Notes under the pieces: generated by a model | Database searches by the model: none | Told to the model about the DNA's origin: nothing | Seen by the model: only the letters and a program-made list of their open reading frames with translations | NCBI RefSeq assembly: GCF_019219825.1 | Contig: NZ_JAHUXH010000030.1 | Coordinates: 32,679 to 96,678 of the forward strand | From: Streptomyces sp. TRM70350 | GTDB lineage: Bacteria > Actinomycetota > Actinomycetes > Streptomycetales > Streptomycetaceae | Length of the DNA stretch: 64,000 nt | Direction of reading: 5' to 3' | Program-made: the position numbers and the translations under genes | In this document: positions 54,957 through 63,160 of the stretch, one piece after another | Numbering within the stretch: the stretch's first letter is position 1 | Layout of the letters: each line of letters starts with the position of its first letter

Positions 54957-57155
54957 TCATCGGCGCCTCCGTTTCCGGCCAATTTGGTCGACGGCAGCGG
55001 ACGAGGTGGTCGTGTCAGGCGCCTGCGACTCGTTGCTGTCGGCTGTGTTCGTGTCGGTCGTCGGCGTGCTCGGATCCGGGGCGTAGTTGGCCCGAGCTGT
55101 CGCCCGTACGACCTCCGGGTCGGTGGTGACGGGCGGAGGTGGAAGCGTCTCGACCAGCGCCCAGCCGGATGGCAGACCGTCGGCGACGAGGTTGGCGTAT
55201 GCGTGGAAGCGTGGCAGTGCCATGAAGTCGTCCGGGGTGAGGTTGCGGGTGAGCTTCGCCATGTCCCGCGCGTCTTCGTACTCGGTGGCGAACACGATCT
55301 TGGAGCGGGCGTTCATGTCGACTGCCGTGCGTAGCGCGGATGGAAACTGGCTACGGAACTGCGCTGCCAGGAACCAACCGACCGACAATGATCTTGATAC
55401 GGCCAGGGCATCGGCGAGTGACACGGGGAGGTTCAAGAACCGTGGGGCCTCGTCGATGTAGACGACGCCGGGGCGCTTGTCGGCAGCTGGCTCGTTGGCG
55501 CGTTCTTGGGTGGCCTGCCACAGGTCGGCAATGATGAGGCTGCCGAGCAGCGACGCCGTCCCCGGCCCGATGAGCCCCTCGTTCAGCGGGACGAGCACGA
55601 TCTTGTTCTCGCGGAAGATGTCGCGTAGTCGGAACTTGCCGGTTCGCTGGTCGAGCATGTGGATCAGGGCCGGACGGAGGAGGAACTGCCGCAGCTTGTT
55701 GAGCGGCGGCGCGATGGCCGCCGCTTGCGCCTGCGGCGACTGGGCCTCGTACCAAGACCAAAAGCCAGCGAGACCGACATCGCCGTGTACCCGTCCGACC
55801 TGCTGACGTCGGAACTTGGGATCGGTGAGTAGTCGTGGCAGATCGACCAGGGTGGCCGGCCGCTGCGGCGTGCTGGCTCTGGCCAAGGTGCGGAGGCTGG
55901 CGGAGAAGATGTCTGCCGAGCGCGGTCCCCAGCCCTCCGCGAAGACGGCCCCGAAGACCGCCAGGACGCCGTCGACCACTACGTCGGGGTCGCGGCCGGT
56001 AACGTCCAGTGGATTGAACCCCACCGGGGTTTCGTCGCTGGCGTTCAGCTCGACGACATCGTTTACGCGGTGCTCTGGAATACGCGCGAGGATGTCGTCG
56101 ATGAGCTGACGCTTGGGGTCGAGTACGGCGACCGGGCGTCCAGCCTCGATGTCCGCAAGGATCAATCGGAGCGCAACGTTAGTCTTACCGGAGCCACTGG
56201 GGCCATACGCAACTGCGTGGTAGGTCTGGTCCTTCGCCGAGATACCGAGTTGCCGGTCGTCACCGGGTACGGCGCTCCGTGCAAAGACGCGCGGCCCGGT
56301 ATGGACGCTGGTGGCGGCGCGGAGGAGCCTGGGGTGCGCAGGCGGCAGGCCCGGAAAGTCACCGTCGCCCAGAGGCCAGCCAAGTAGTCCGACGAGTTCG
56401 GATGCACCGAGCGACAGCGGCCAATGCCACGGCGAACGTGCTGAGTTGATGTGCCGGGGGTGCTCACGTACCAGGTCGATGTACACCCCCGGGCTTTGGG
56501 CGGTAGAGATGGCGCTGAGCAGACTGCCGACAAATCGGCGGCGCCGGCCGGAATCCGAGCTCGACGCACCCAGCCGGATGGTGGTCGCGAATCCGGCCTG
56601 CGACGCACGCTCCTTGAGCCGTGCCCGCGTCTCGGAACTGGCCGGACGCTGACCTTCGGTAAGGAGCTGAAGCAGCGTGACGCTGGGATCGGGAGTACTG
56701 GACGGAACGGCCCGCGGAGCATGGCGCGGACCGAGCAGCACCTGCACGATGACCTGTTCGCCCTGCCGGAGTGGCGTCGCAAGGCTGGAGAGCAACGCCC
56801 GGGTGGTGGCCTCGTGATCGTCGCCCCGCAGTGGCAGGCCGGTCGGGCGAAGGCGTATCCGTCCGGCTGCCTCTATCGGCGGACGGGGCTGGGATGTGCC
56901 GGTGTCTGGTGCGACGAGCAGGCTGCCGGGGATGAGGTCACCGAGCATGCGTCGAAGCGTGTGGACGTCGGTGGTGTGGCAGCCGAGCAGGTGCCGGATG
57001 CCACCACGGTCGGCCCGGACTTCGAGCGCAACGCGTGGCGCATCGCGGTCGGAGGCCAACCGAGTCAAGAACCCGGTGACGGCTGCGAGATCGAGTGGGC
57101 GGGGCAAGTACAGACCCGAGAACACCAACTCGGCGTGACTACGCATCCAGCTCAC
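54957..57155 (-). CDS. T4SS-type DNA-transfer ATPase (TraG/VirD4- or HerA-like)
   Basis: 732 residues from a GTG. The N-terminal 300 residues are a non-catalytic domain seen in actinobacterial conjugation ATPases. Walker A is GPSGSGKT (about 318-325), Walker B VYIDEAP (about 565-571), and SLSVGWFLAAQFRSQFPSAL fits the sensor/glutamine segment of VirD4/HerA ATPases. The tail is T/D/S-rich and ends KRRRR. No N-terminal membrane helix is obvious. It would couple or pump DNA during transfer. The start overlaps closely (2 bp) with the upstream small gene. Confidence 0.88.
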   Translation of the reverse strand: MSWMRSHAELVFSGLYLPRPLDLAAVTGFLTRLASDRDAPRVALEVRADRGGIRHLLGCHTTDVHTLRRMLGDLIPGSLLVAPDTGTSQPRPPIEAAGRIRLRPTGLPLRGDDHEATTRALLSSLATPLRQGEQVIVQVLLGPRHAPRAVPSSTPDPSVTLLQLLTEGQRPASSETRARLKERASQAGFATTIRLGASSSDSGRRRRFVGSLLSAISTAQSPGVYIDLVREHPRHINSARSPWHWPLSLGASELVGLLGWPLGDGDFPGLPPAHPRLLRAATSVHTGPRVFARSAVPGDDRQLGISAKDQTYHAVAYGPSGSGKTNVALRLILADIEAGRPVAVLDPKRQLIDDILARIPEHRVNDVVELNASDETPVGFNPLDVTGRDPDVVVDGVLAVFGAVFAEGWGPRSADIFSASLRTLARASTPQRPATLVDLPRLLTDPKFRRQQVGRVHGDVGLAGFWSWYEAQSPQAQAAAIAPPLNKLRQFLLRPALIHMLDQRTGKFRLRDIFRENKIVLVPLNEGLIGPGTASLLGSLIIADLWQATQERANEPAADKRPGVVYIDEAPRFLNLPVSLADALAVSRSLSVGWFLAAQFRSQFPSALRTAVDMNARSKIVFATEYEDARDMAKLTRNLTPDDFMALPRFHAYANLVADGLPSGWALVETLPPPPVTTDPEVVRATARANYAPDPSTPTTDTNTADSNESQAPDTTTSSAAVDQIGRKRRRR

Positions 57156-57157
57156 CT

Positions 57158-57376
57158 CTACCTCACCTCCGTGTCAGCAGAGGCGGCCTCTGCTTCCGGC
57201 TGACGGGCGGCTTGTTGGGCCTGGGCTTCGCGCTCCGCCTCGGCCATGGCCAGGCCGATGAGTGCCTTTGCGAGCTTGCGTATGTCGGGTGGATCGCGGC
57301 GAATCCCACGAACTGAGAAGCGGCGTTCCTCGCGCCCTCTACGCGCCTTGTTGTTCCCCTTTCGTTGTGAAGCCAT
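57158..57376 (-). CDS. Small basic protein (72 aa), unknown
   Basis: 72 residues, ATG behind a perfect GGAGGT. Basic N-terminus (ASQRKGNNKARRGREERRFS) followed by an alanine- and glutamate-rich helix (LAKALIGLAMAEAEREAQAQ). It begins the leftward transfer operon directly downstream of the paired operators. A DNA-binding or relaxosome-accessory role is possible but unsupported. Confidence 0.7.
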   Translation of the reverse strand: MASQRKGNNKARRGREERRFSVRGIRRDPPDIRKLAKALIGLAMAEAEREAQAQQAARQPEAEAASADTEVR

Positions 57377-57399
57377 ACGGTCACCTCCTCTCTTTCCGG

Positions 57400-57455
57400 G
57401 TGTTGGTCGAAATCAACACCCCACATATCCACTTATCGTTGATCTTGGTCAACAC
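57400..57455. promoter_or_regulatory. Operator pair A: TGTTGA-N6-TCAACA dyads
   Basis: Site 1 (57400-57419): GTGTTGG-N6-TCAACAC. Site 2 (57436-57455): TCGTTGA-N6-TCAACAC. Starts are 36 bp apart. They lie 24-79 bp upstream of the 72-codon gene that opens the leftward transfer operon. The same dyad recurs at 63754-63816. Confidence 0.75.
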
Positions 57456-57502
57456 GTCAATGGAGTTTGTCGATTCCACAACGCATGACCTCTGTGCAGC
57501 GG

Positions 57503-57715
57503 TTACCATCTCGAACGTCTCCACCGCACGACGGCGACAGCAATCCATGCGCACGAAACCAGCACGACGCCGCCAACAATCCACGGCAGTACGGGACGCA
57601 GGAACGCGACGGCGAGATTCAGTGCAATCGTGGCTCCGAGCAGCATGAAGCTAACGCGCAGAACCCACGCGGCCGGATTGCCCATTGGGGATCCCCCTTT
57701 CTTGTCGCTGCTCAT
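57503..57715 (-). CDS. Small membrane protein (70 aa), two helices
   Basis: 70 residues; its ATG overlaps the stop of the methyltransferase gene (ATGA). Two hydrophobic segments: AWVLRVSFMLLGATIALNLA (about 15-34) and VLPWIVGGVVLVSCAWIAVA (about 42-61), then VVRWRRSRW. A second ATG ten codons in has its own GGGGGA ribosome site. Function unknown; possibly a T4SS-associated membrane peptide. Confidence 0.7.
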   Translation of the reverse strand: MSSDKKGGSPMGNPAAWVLRVSFMLLGATIALNLAVAFLRPVLPWIVGGVVLVSCAWIAVAVVRWRRSRW

Positions 57716-58311
57716 ATCGACCGTCCATCCCGGTCGCGGTCGCTGGGGACCGGGAAGCCGGGGAGCGACACGTCGGCGTCGATTTGGTTGCCCCATACGA
57801 ACCACGGCAGGTTGCTCGACGGGCGACGCCTGGCGAACAGCTCCAGGTACGGGCCAGGCGACAGGCGCTCGATGAGCGGGTACTGCTCCTCGGGCTTGTG
57901 CGAGTGATCCTGGACCGGAGCCGTGATCCACGTCGGCTGCGCGCGGAACATGACCGGCGCCTTGCCGCGCGTGGCGAACAGCAGGTGCTCGGTGGCGTTT
58001 CGCAGATAGACGCCAAGCCCGAGCCGGAACTTGATCCACGTCAGCGGCGAGCGGACGGTGAAGCCCCAGCTCTCGGCGACGTCGTAGCCGTCGCGCAGTG
58101 TGGCGTTGGTGACCCACAACCAGAGGTGGGCGTCGTCCTCGGCCAGCTCGGCGACCGGCATGGCCTTGATGCGATCTAGCGTCATGAGCGGGTAATGCCG
58201 CTCCGCGCCTCGCCCGCCCTTTTGCTGGATGTCCCACGGTGGGTCGGCCAGGATGGTACGAAACTTGAGCGGAACGTCTGACGCAGCGGATCCGTTGATG
58301 GAGTTTGTCAT
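57712..58311 (-). CDS. MT-A70 family DNA adenine methyltransferase
   Basis: 199 residues from the ATG at 58311, with AAAGGAG 7 bp upstream. The catalytic motif is DPPW (TILADPPWDIQQKGGRGAER), followed by the family stretch HYPLMTLDRIKAMPVAELAE, HLWLWVTNATLRDGYDVAES, and ATEHLLFATRGKAP. This group makes N6-methyladenine in DNA or RNA. On mobile elements it may protect incoming DNA from restriction. No cognate nuclease lies beside it. Confidence 0.9.
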   Translation of the reverse strand: MTNSINGSAASDVPLKFRTILADPPWDIQQKGGRGAERHYPLMTLDRIKAMPVAELAEDDAHLWLWVTNATLRDGYDVAESWGFTVRSPLTWIKFRLGLGVYLRNATEHLLFATRGKAPVMFRAQPTWITAPVQDHSHKPEEQYPLIERLSPGPYLELFARRRPSSNLPWFVWGNQIDADVSLPGFPVPSDRDRDGRSI

Positions 58312-58384
58312 GTCGTTTCTCCTTTCCGGTTCCAGCACTCTTTGATGGGTAACGTGCCGGAATCTGTTCCTAGTTATGAGGCTG

Positions 58385-58453
58385 TGGAGTGAGCGGGGAA
58401 ACCGTCGGTTCGGTCGAATGATCGCCCGAAGATTCGCCCCCGCTGACACTCCA
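58385..58453. other. Large bulged inverted repeat
   Basis: TGGAGTGA-GCGGGG (58385-58399) pairs with CCCCGCTGACACTCCA (58438-58453), leaving a small bulge and a 38-nt loop that itself contains ACCG/CGGT. It lies between the VWA gene stop and the MT-A70 start. Terminator, regulatory leader or oriT-like structure are all possible. Confidence 0.5.
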
Positions 58454-58531
58454 TTTCTCTGTTGCTTGGCGCAGGACTGGTGACGATGAATGTGTTGCGG
58501 AAATTGCTACGTCACCCGTCGAAGGGGCCAA

Positions 58532-59239
58532 TCACGGGGGTGCTTGAACGTGGCTTCCAGGCCGGTGGGCGACAAGACTTGTGAACAGCGCCCGAGCGAC
58601 CGCACCCGGCGAATCGCCCCGGTCGATATACGTCACGGTGATGCGCTCGTCGAGCTCTCGTGCCCCCAGGCGGTTGCCGAGCACTACTGCGTGGACGTCG
58701 CCGGGGAACGTCGCCAACTCGGCCAGAACGGCGGGTGGATCTGGATCCAGCAACCAGAAGTCCGAAAGCACGACCAAGGTTGCTGCGTGTTCCGGATGCG
58801 CCTCGGCGATCTCAACGGCTCGGCGGAGGCTGGGGGTCAGCTCACTCATACCCGCTCCATCCGGCGGAACGTGGAGGCCAGATCGCAGCCTCGCCAATCC
58901 ACGCCGGTTGATCTGAGTCGGGCGGACTTCACCGCTCGACGGGACGTCGAAGTGCAGTACCGCACCCAGTTCGTGGCGCGCACTACGACGAGCCACTACC
59001 GAGAAGGCGTGAGCCACTTCGGCAAACCGATTGGACAGGGGGTCGGTGCCGACCGGGCTGGTCACCGACCCCGAGTTGTCGAAGTCGGCGATGAGGAGGG
59101 TTGGACCTACGGCCGGGCGACCAGCGTCACCGAGCAAGTAGTCCGCGCGGCCTGGCCGGGCCGGCGCCCCCGGCATCGGGGCTCCAAGAAGGCGGCTGCT
59201 GCGGAGCGCACCCGGAAGCAACGGGCCGATGCGATTCAC
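58532..59239 (-). CDS. Cytosolic von Willebrand factor A-domain protein
   Basis: 235 residues from a GTG overlapping the previous stop by 4 bp (GTGA). The VWA metal site is complete: DNSGS in LLIADFDNSGSVTSPVG (about residue 50), a threonine in SELTPSLRRAVEIA, and the aspartate of VVLSDFWLL. No signal or membrane helix. VWA domains bind partner proteins through the metal. Part of a tight operon with a membrane protein and a VWA-like lipoprotein. Confidence 0.8.
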   Translation of the reverse strand: MNRIGPLLPGALRSSRLLGAPMPGAPARPGRADYLLGDAGRPAVGPTLLIADFDNSGSVTSPVGTDPLSNRFAEVAHAFSVVARRSARHELGAVLHFDVPSSGEVRPTQINRRGLARLRSGLHVPPDGAGMSELTPSLRRAVEIAEAHPEHAATLVVLSDFWLLDPDPPAVLAELATFPGDVHAVVLGNRLGARELDERITVTYIDRGDSPGAVARALFTSLVAHRPGSHVQAPP

Positions 59240-60321
59240 GCGGCACCACCTCGACGCGTACGCCTCCCGATGACGCCGCCCTGTTCACCGACCGGATAGC
59301 CATGCCCGAGCACCTGCGGGTTGCGGCGTTGCACCCTCCAGGACAGCGACTCCACCCGCTTGCCGGCGGCTTGGCCGCGCAGCTGGTACTCGTCGTGAAT
59401 CGACCGGGCTGCTTCTTCGGATCGTGCCTTGTTCCGAAACGCCGACGACCGGGCCAGCTTGAGGTAGCGGCGCTCAGCCTTCTGGGTGCGCTTCTCCATA
59501 CCGGCCAGCAAGTCGGCCACCTCGTCGGCAGCCGAGTAGCCCAGCAGCCCCGACCCGATCGCCGTGGCCGCAGCCAGCAATCCGAACGTCAGGCCAGCAG
59601 CACTCCCCTCGGTGATGGCACGCAGGTTGAAGATGCCAACCGCGATGAGCGCCACGACGACCAGCGAGAAGAAGCCGATGAGCTTCACGATGCCGACGCC
59701 CTTGTCAACGCCCGCGAACAGCCGCCGGTAGCGCTGTTCGTCATCCGTGAGCGTTTCGGGGTTGCGCTGCCGATCCTTGGCCATGCGGATGTACTTCAGC
59801 TCAGCACCGACCAGTCCGGCACAGGCAGCGGCCAGGCCGGAAGCGAGCGCCTGACCGAACGCAATGGACGGAAGGTCGCCGTTCATGACAGCCGCCGACC
59901 AGACACCCGCCGTGTCGCCAAACCACAGCACCGGCCAGCAGATCCAGTACCGCAGCTTCGCTCCGGGCTCGCGGCGCATATAAGGGGACAGGACCCATGC
60001 CGCGTGTTGGTAGTCGGCGCGCGCCTGGCGGACCTCGTCCTCGCGCGCCGACAACAGGAACTCCGCCCCCGCGGCCAGGCGGTCCAAGCCGCGTGCCCGC
60101 TCCTGGAACGGACGAGCTATCCGCTCGCCCTCGGCCGGCCAGATCAGTTCCTGCTCGTCGGCAAGCGTGTGGTACTCCTGCTCGGCGTACGTGACGCCGA
60201 CGCCGGACGGGCGGGTGTGACCGCCGACCTCGTCCAGCCGAGGCAGCGACACCGCGTCGGCCTCCTGCGTCCATGTCTCCAACGGTGCTGCCGTGTCGCG
60301 GAAGAGGTTCACGGCGGTCAC
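59236..60321 (-). CDS. Four-helix membrane protein, unknown family
   Basis: 361 residues from a GTG overlapping the lipoprotein stop by 4 bp. After about 135 mainly helical cytoplasmic residues (FLLSAREDEVRQARADYQHA) come helix pairs around residues 140-190 (LRYWICWPVLWFGDTAGVWS; ALASGLAAACAGLVGAEL) and 230-285 (LIGFFSLVVVALIAVGIFNL; GLTFGLLAAATAIGSGLLGY). A charged helical C-terminus (MEKRTQKAERRYLKLARSSA) follows. I recognise no family. Position between two VWA-type proteins suggests a membrane scaffold. Confidence 0.75.
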   Translation of the reverse strand: MTAVNLFRDTAAPLETWTQEADAVSLPRLDEVGGHTRPSGVGVTYAEQEYHTLADEQELIWPAEGERIARPFQERARGLDRLAAGAEFLLSAREDEVRQARADYQHAAWVLSPYMRREPGAKLRYWICWPVLWFGDTAGVWSAAVMNGDLPSIAFGQALASGLAAACAGLVGAELKYIRMAKDRQRNPETLTDDEQRYRRLFAGVDKGVGIVKLIGFFSLVVVALIAVGIFNLRAITEGSAAGLTFGLLAAATAIGSGLLGYSAADEVADLLAGMEKRTQKAERRYLKLARSSAFRNKARSEEAARSIHDEYQLRGQAAGKRVESLSWRVQRRNPQVLGHGYPVGEQGGVIGRRTRRGGAA

Positions 60322-61127
60322 CGCCCCTCGGGGGCGTAGTCGGTGACCGAAACGCACTTCGCTGCACCAGCCTTGTCGCACAGGGCGTCGTAGTACGCAA
60401 CCAGGCCCTCGACGACATCCGAACGCGGAGGCTCCCCAGCCACACGCCCCAGACCAGCGACGGTCACCGAAGAGCCGGGCAGCTTCGGCACGCTCGTTTT
60501 GCTGGCGAGCTCGGCGGCCTTCTGCTTGCTGACCACGCGCTGCCCGAGCTTTATGCCGACGTTCTGGAAGCCGTCGGTGAACACGTACAGATGAAGGTGG
60601 AAGTCGCTCCCGACCTGGTTGGCCCACTCTCCGGCCAGCCGGTACTGGGCCGTGATGTCACTCCCTTTGCCCTTGAGGCCGGCGACCGCGGGCTCGTACG
60701 CGTCACGGATCCTGACCATGGCGTCGTCGACTACCGCCGCGACCCGTTTGAGGCGAGCGTTGTCGGTGGCACCGTGGAGCGGGAGCGGCCCGTCGAACAG
60801 CGTCGCCGTGGCAGCGCTCGATCCGGCGAAGACGCTCACCCGCATACGTCCGCTACAAATGGCGGTGGTGCGAACGATCTGCTCGACGGCGGCCATCCGC
60901 TCCTCCGTAATGGCCGGCGAGTTGCTCGACCCCGTGCCGTCGATCTGAATGTCCGACGCGGGCGGCGCCGAACGGTCGCACGAGGCGAGGATCTGCTTGT
61001 CCTGTGCGAATTCGCCGTGCGGCGTCGAGCCTGCGGTGCAGGCGGTCATGACGACCGCGAGAGTGCTAATTCCGATGACTACGAACCGACTTCGCCGCAG
61101 CTGCGGCGTCACATTGCTATTGACCAT
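60318..61127 (-). CDS. VWA-like lipoprotein
   Basis: 269 residues, ATG behind AAAGGAGG. Signal peptide with lipobox (SRFVVIGISTLAVVMTACTA), so an extracytoplasmic lipoprotein. The mature part begins a VWA-like fold: SDIQIDGTGSSNSPAI (D-x-T-G-S metal motif), RMRVSVFAGSSAATATLFDG, and LHLYVFTDGFQNVG. Together with the cytosolic VWA protein and the membrane protein it forms a tight three-gene unit. Ligand or partner unknown. Confidence 0.8.
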   Translation of the reverse strand: MVNSNVTPQLRRSRFVVIGISTLAVVMTACTAGSTPHGEFAQDKQILASCDRSAPPASDIQIDGTGSSNSPAITEERMAAVEQIVRTTAICSGRMRVSVFAGSSAATATLFDGPLPLHGATDNARLKRVAAVVDDAMVRIRDAYEPAVAGLKGKGSDITAQYRLAGEWANQVGSDFHLHLYVFTDGFQNVGIKLGQRVVSKQKAAELASKTSVPKLPGSSVTVAGLGRVAGEPPRSDVVEGLVAYYDALCDKAGAAKCVSVTDYAPEGR

Positions 61128-61207
61128 GGTTGGCCTCCTTTTCTCGAAAGCAGTGGTGTGCCGCCGGGCAGGATCCCAACAGGACCCCACCCGGCGGGCT
61201 TTACGAA

Positions 61208-61429
61208 CTAGTTGGACGAAAGCGCACTAACACGCTTGGCTTTGTCGCGGCGCATGTTCCTGCGCCGCTTGCGGTGACGCTCCTTCTCCTCGTCGATGTA
61301 CGGAACTTGCAGGACGTCGACCTCGCTGTATCCGAGGCTCCTGGCAATCCGGGCGAGCTGCGCTATCTGCAGCGCAATCTGAAGGCGCTCGACGCTGCGA
61401 ATGGTTGGGGTGTAGCGATTTCGAGGCAT
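61208..61429 (-). CDS. Small basic helical protein (73 aa)
   Basis: 73 residues from the ATG at 61429, behind AAGGGAG. Helical N-terminal half (RSVERLQIALQIAQLARIAR) and a strongly basic tail (EEKERHRKRRRNMRRDKAKR). Heads the lipoprotein/membrane/VWA operon (80-bp gap). Possibly nucleic-acid binding; no family recognised. Confidence 0.65.
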   Translation of the reverse strand: MPRNRYTPTIRSVERLQIALQIAQLARIARSLGYSEVDVLQVPYIDEEKERHRKRRRNMRRDKAKRVSALSSN

Positions 61430-61540
61430 GGCGAACTCCCTTGCGGTTTGGTGGATGAGGGGCAGAGCGCCGAGTCGTCGACCGTAGAGGCGGTCGACAG
61501 ACGCGCTCGTGCGGGGATGAGGGGGTCTCACGCGCCGCTA

Positions 61541-61695
61541 GACCCGACCCCGTTGAGGGGTCCGACGTTGCGGCGCTTCGGGGACCGGTGATCCCCGCTG
61601 CATCCACTTTGAAGGGGTTTCGAGCCCCTTGAACAGGTAAAACGGCTGACATCCAGTAACGCGTCATGTCATTCCGAGCCTGATGTCATGACATC
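61541..61695. promoter_or_regulatory. Cluster of inverted repeats in a divergent gap
   Basis: The 336-bp gap 61430-61765 holds no gene. It contains ACCCC/GGGGT (61547-61561), CGGGGA/TCCCCG (61579-61597), AAGGGG/CCCCTT (61612-61630) and a perfect 14-bp palindrome GATGTCATGACATC (61682-61695). The last would overlie the promoter or leader of the rightward membrane-protein gene. An oriT cannot be told from promoters here. Confidence 0.5.
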
Positions 61696-61765
61696 CAAGG
61701 GCGTGTCAGGTCGTGGACTGCGCTACCTTGCGACCCAGCAGAGGTTGGAGGCGGGAGGGGCGGTC

Positions 61766-63010
61766 GTGCTCAAGATCATCCATTCGCAAGTGGTCGAGAG
61801 CTTGCAAGAGTTGAGGACCGGCAAGGGGCTAACGGAAGAGGGCTTGAAGAAGCATCCTCTCCTTTTTCACTTGTTGAACGTTGAGACCTACTCAGAAGGC
61901 GTAAAGAGGCTAGACGACTTCTCGGAACTCATTGACGATAAAAGGGACTGCAAGAAGGCAGTCCGCAACGCCCTAGCGCTTGGGGATGAGTCCGGCGATC
62001 TTCTTGGGGTTCGACGCAGAAACATTACAAAAGCCGAACCCGGCGGCCGCGCAAAGATCCAACTCGGCACACGTCAGCTAAATCGAATCGAAGACGAAGG
62101 GTTTGAGCAACTAGCGCAAATCATCATTCGGCAGACTAGTTCTCCGCTCGCGCGTGAGGAGGAATCCGCCGCCCCGGAAACCCCTTCGCCGACAATAAGA
62201 CCAGGGCGCCATAATAATTTTCAGTACTTCGGCAAGCTGGAAATCGGGCTACTCGTGCTCGTCTTGCTTCTTGGCATGTCCGCCAGCGGAGTCCTCATCA
62301 GGGAAACGTCACTTGGCGACTCCGTTGTTGATAGAACCCTCACTGAACGGTTCTCTCATCTCGATGCTAAGAAGGACAACAGCGCGCTCACAAGCCTGGC
62401 GAAACCGCCCGTTTCCTTGAGCGCTGAGAAAGCCAGCCAGACGTCCGAATCAGGCTGGGGGCCCAATCGCTCCACGTTTACCAACGAGAAGCCAGCACCC
62501 TATGCAGCGTTTAACTCGATCACTAATAACCCACTGCACGGCGACGAACGCAACTTCACGCAATGTCGCGACAAGGAATCAGGAACCTGGTCAACCGGAC
62601 TTCAGGTAGACAACGGTCACGTATACCAGTGCTATATCTGGTTCGAGAATGCAGCAGCCCCAAACATCGCCAAGGACAATCCCTCTGCGTGGCTGCACGA
62701 CGCACGAGCGCGCATCAGCTTCTCTAGATCCCCCGCTTCACAGAGCACTTCAGTGGTCGGCATCCTTTCTGCCGCCAATTCCCGGACAGTATGGTCGAGT
62801 TGCCAGTTCATCAGCAACGAGAAAGTTTCTCTGTCTTACGTCAAGGGCACGGCGGGAATTCAGCGAGTCCCTTACGACGAAGACTTTCGCCCTGCAGGTG
62901 ACACGATTGCAAATTCTGGCGGGATTCGACTAGGGGGAGAGAAGTTCGACGGTGTGATTCGACAGGATGTCGGGTACGTCCTCTTCGATGTCAAGGCCAC
63001 GCTTGAATAG
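61766..63010 (+). CDS. Single-pass membrane protein with extracellular HNNA-like domain
   Basis: 414 residues from the GTG at 61766, 5 bp after GGGAGGGG; an ATG at 61688 lacks a ribosome site. The N-terminal 90 residues (VVESLQELRTGKGLTEEGLK; LLFHLLNVETYSEGVKRLDD) resemble a small helical domain seen at the N-terminus of many actinobacterial signalling proteins. One membrane helix spans about 158-178 (LEIGLLVLVLLLGMSASGVL). The outer part (LHGDERNFTQCRDKESG; VYQCYIWFENAAAPN; VGILSAANSRTVWSSCQF) matches a widespread extracellular domain usually reading YxxRVYVHNNA. GC and codon use are clearly lower than neighbours. Function unknown. Confidence 0.7.
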   Translation: MLKIIHSQVVESLQELRTGKGLTEEGLKKHPLLFHLLNVETYSEGVKRLDDFSELIDDKRDCKKAVRNALALGDESGDLLGVRRRNITKAEPGGRAKIQLGTRQLNRIEDEGFEQLAQIIIRQTSSPLAREEESAAPETPSPTIRPGRHNNFQYFGKLEIGLLVLVLLLGMSASGVLIRETSLGDSVVDRTLTERFSHLDAKKDNSALTSLAKPPVSLSAEKASQTSESGWGPNRSTFTNEKPAPYAAFNSITNNPLHGDERNFTQCRDKESGTWSTGLQVDNGHVYQCYIWFENAAAPNIAKDNPSAWLHDARARISFSRSPASQSTSVVGILSAANSRTVWSSCQFISNEKVSLSYVKGTAGIQRVPYDEDFRPAGDTIANSGGIRLGGEKFDGVIRQDVGYVLFDVKATLE

Positions 63011-63031
63011 CATTGACCAAAAGATCTTGAC

Positions 63032-63047
63032 ATGTTATAAATAACAT
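63032..63047. promoter_or_regulatory. AT-rich palindrome before the 147-codon gene
   Basis: ATGTTAT-AA-ATAACAT is a perfect 16-bp dyad 22 bp after the membrane-protein stop. It overlaps a TTGACA hexamer (63027-63032), so may be an operator on a promoter; a terminator without a U-tract is less likely. Confidence 0.5.
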
Positions 63048-63160
63048 AGGTTGCTGAAATTAGCCAGCAATCACACTCAGGCCTCCTTTTTCGGATGCGG
63101 CACCCCGCTTGTCTCTACAACCGGCGGCGTGCCCTATCCGAATCGATTAAAGAGGCACGC

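Noticed and set aside
61688..61765. ATG at 61688 as start of the membrane protein
   Set aside because: No ribosome site; it lies within the palindrome GATGTCATGACATC, while GTG 61766 follows GGGAGGGG.
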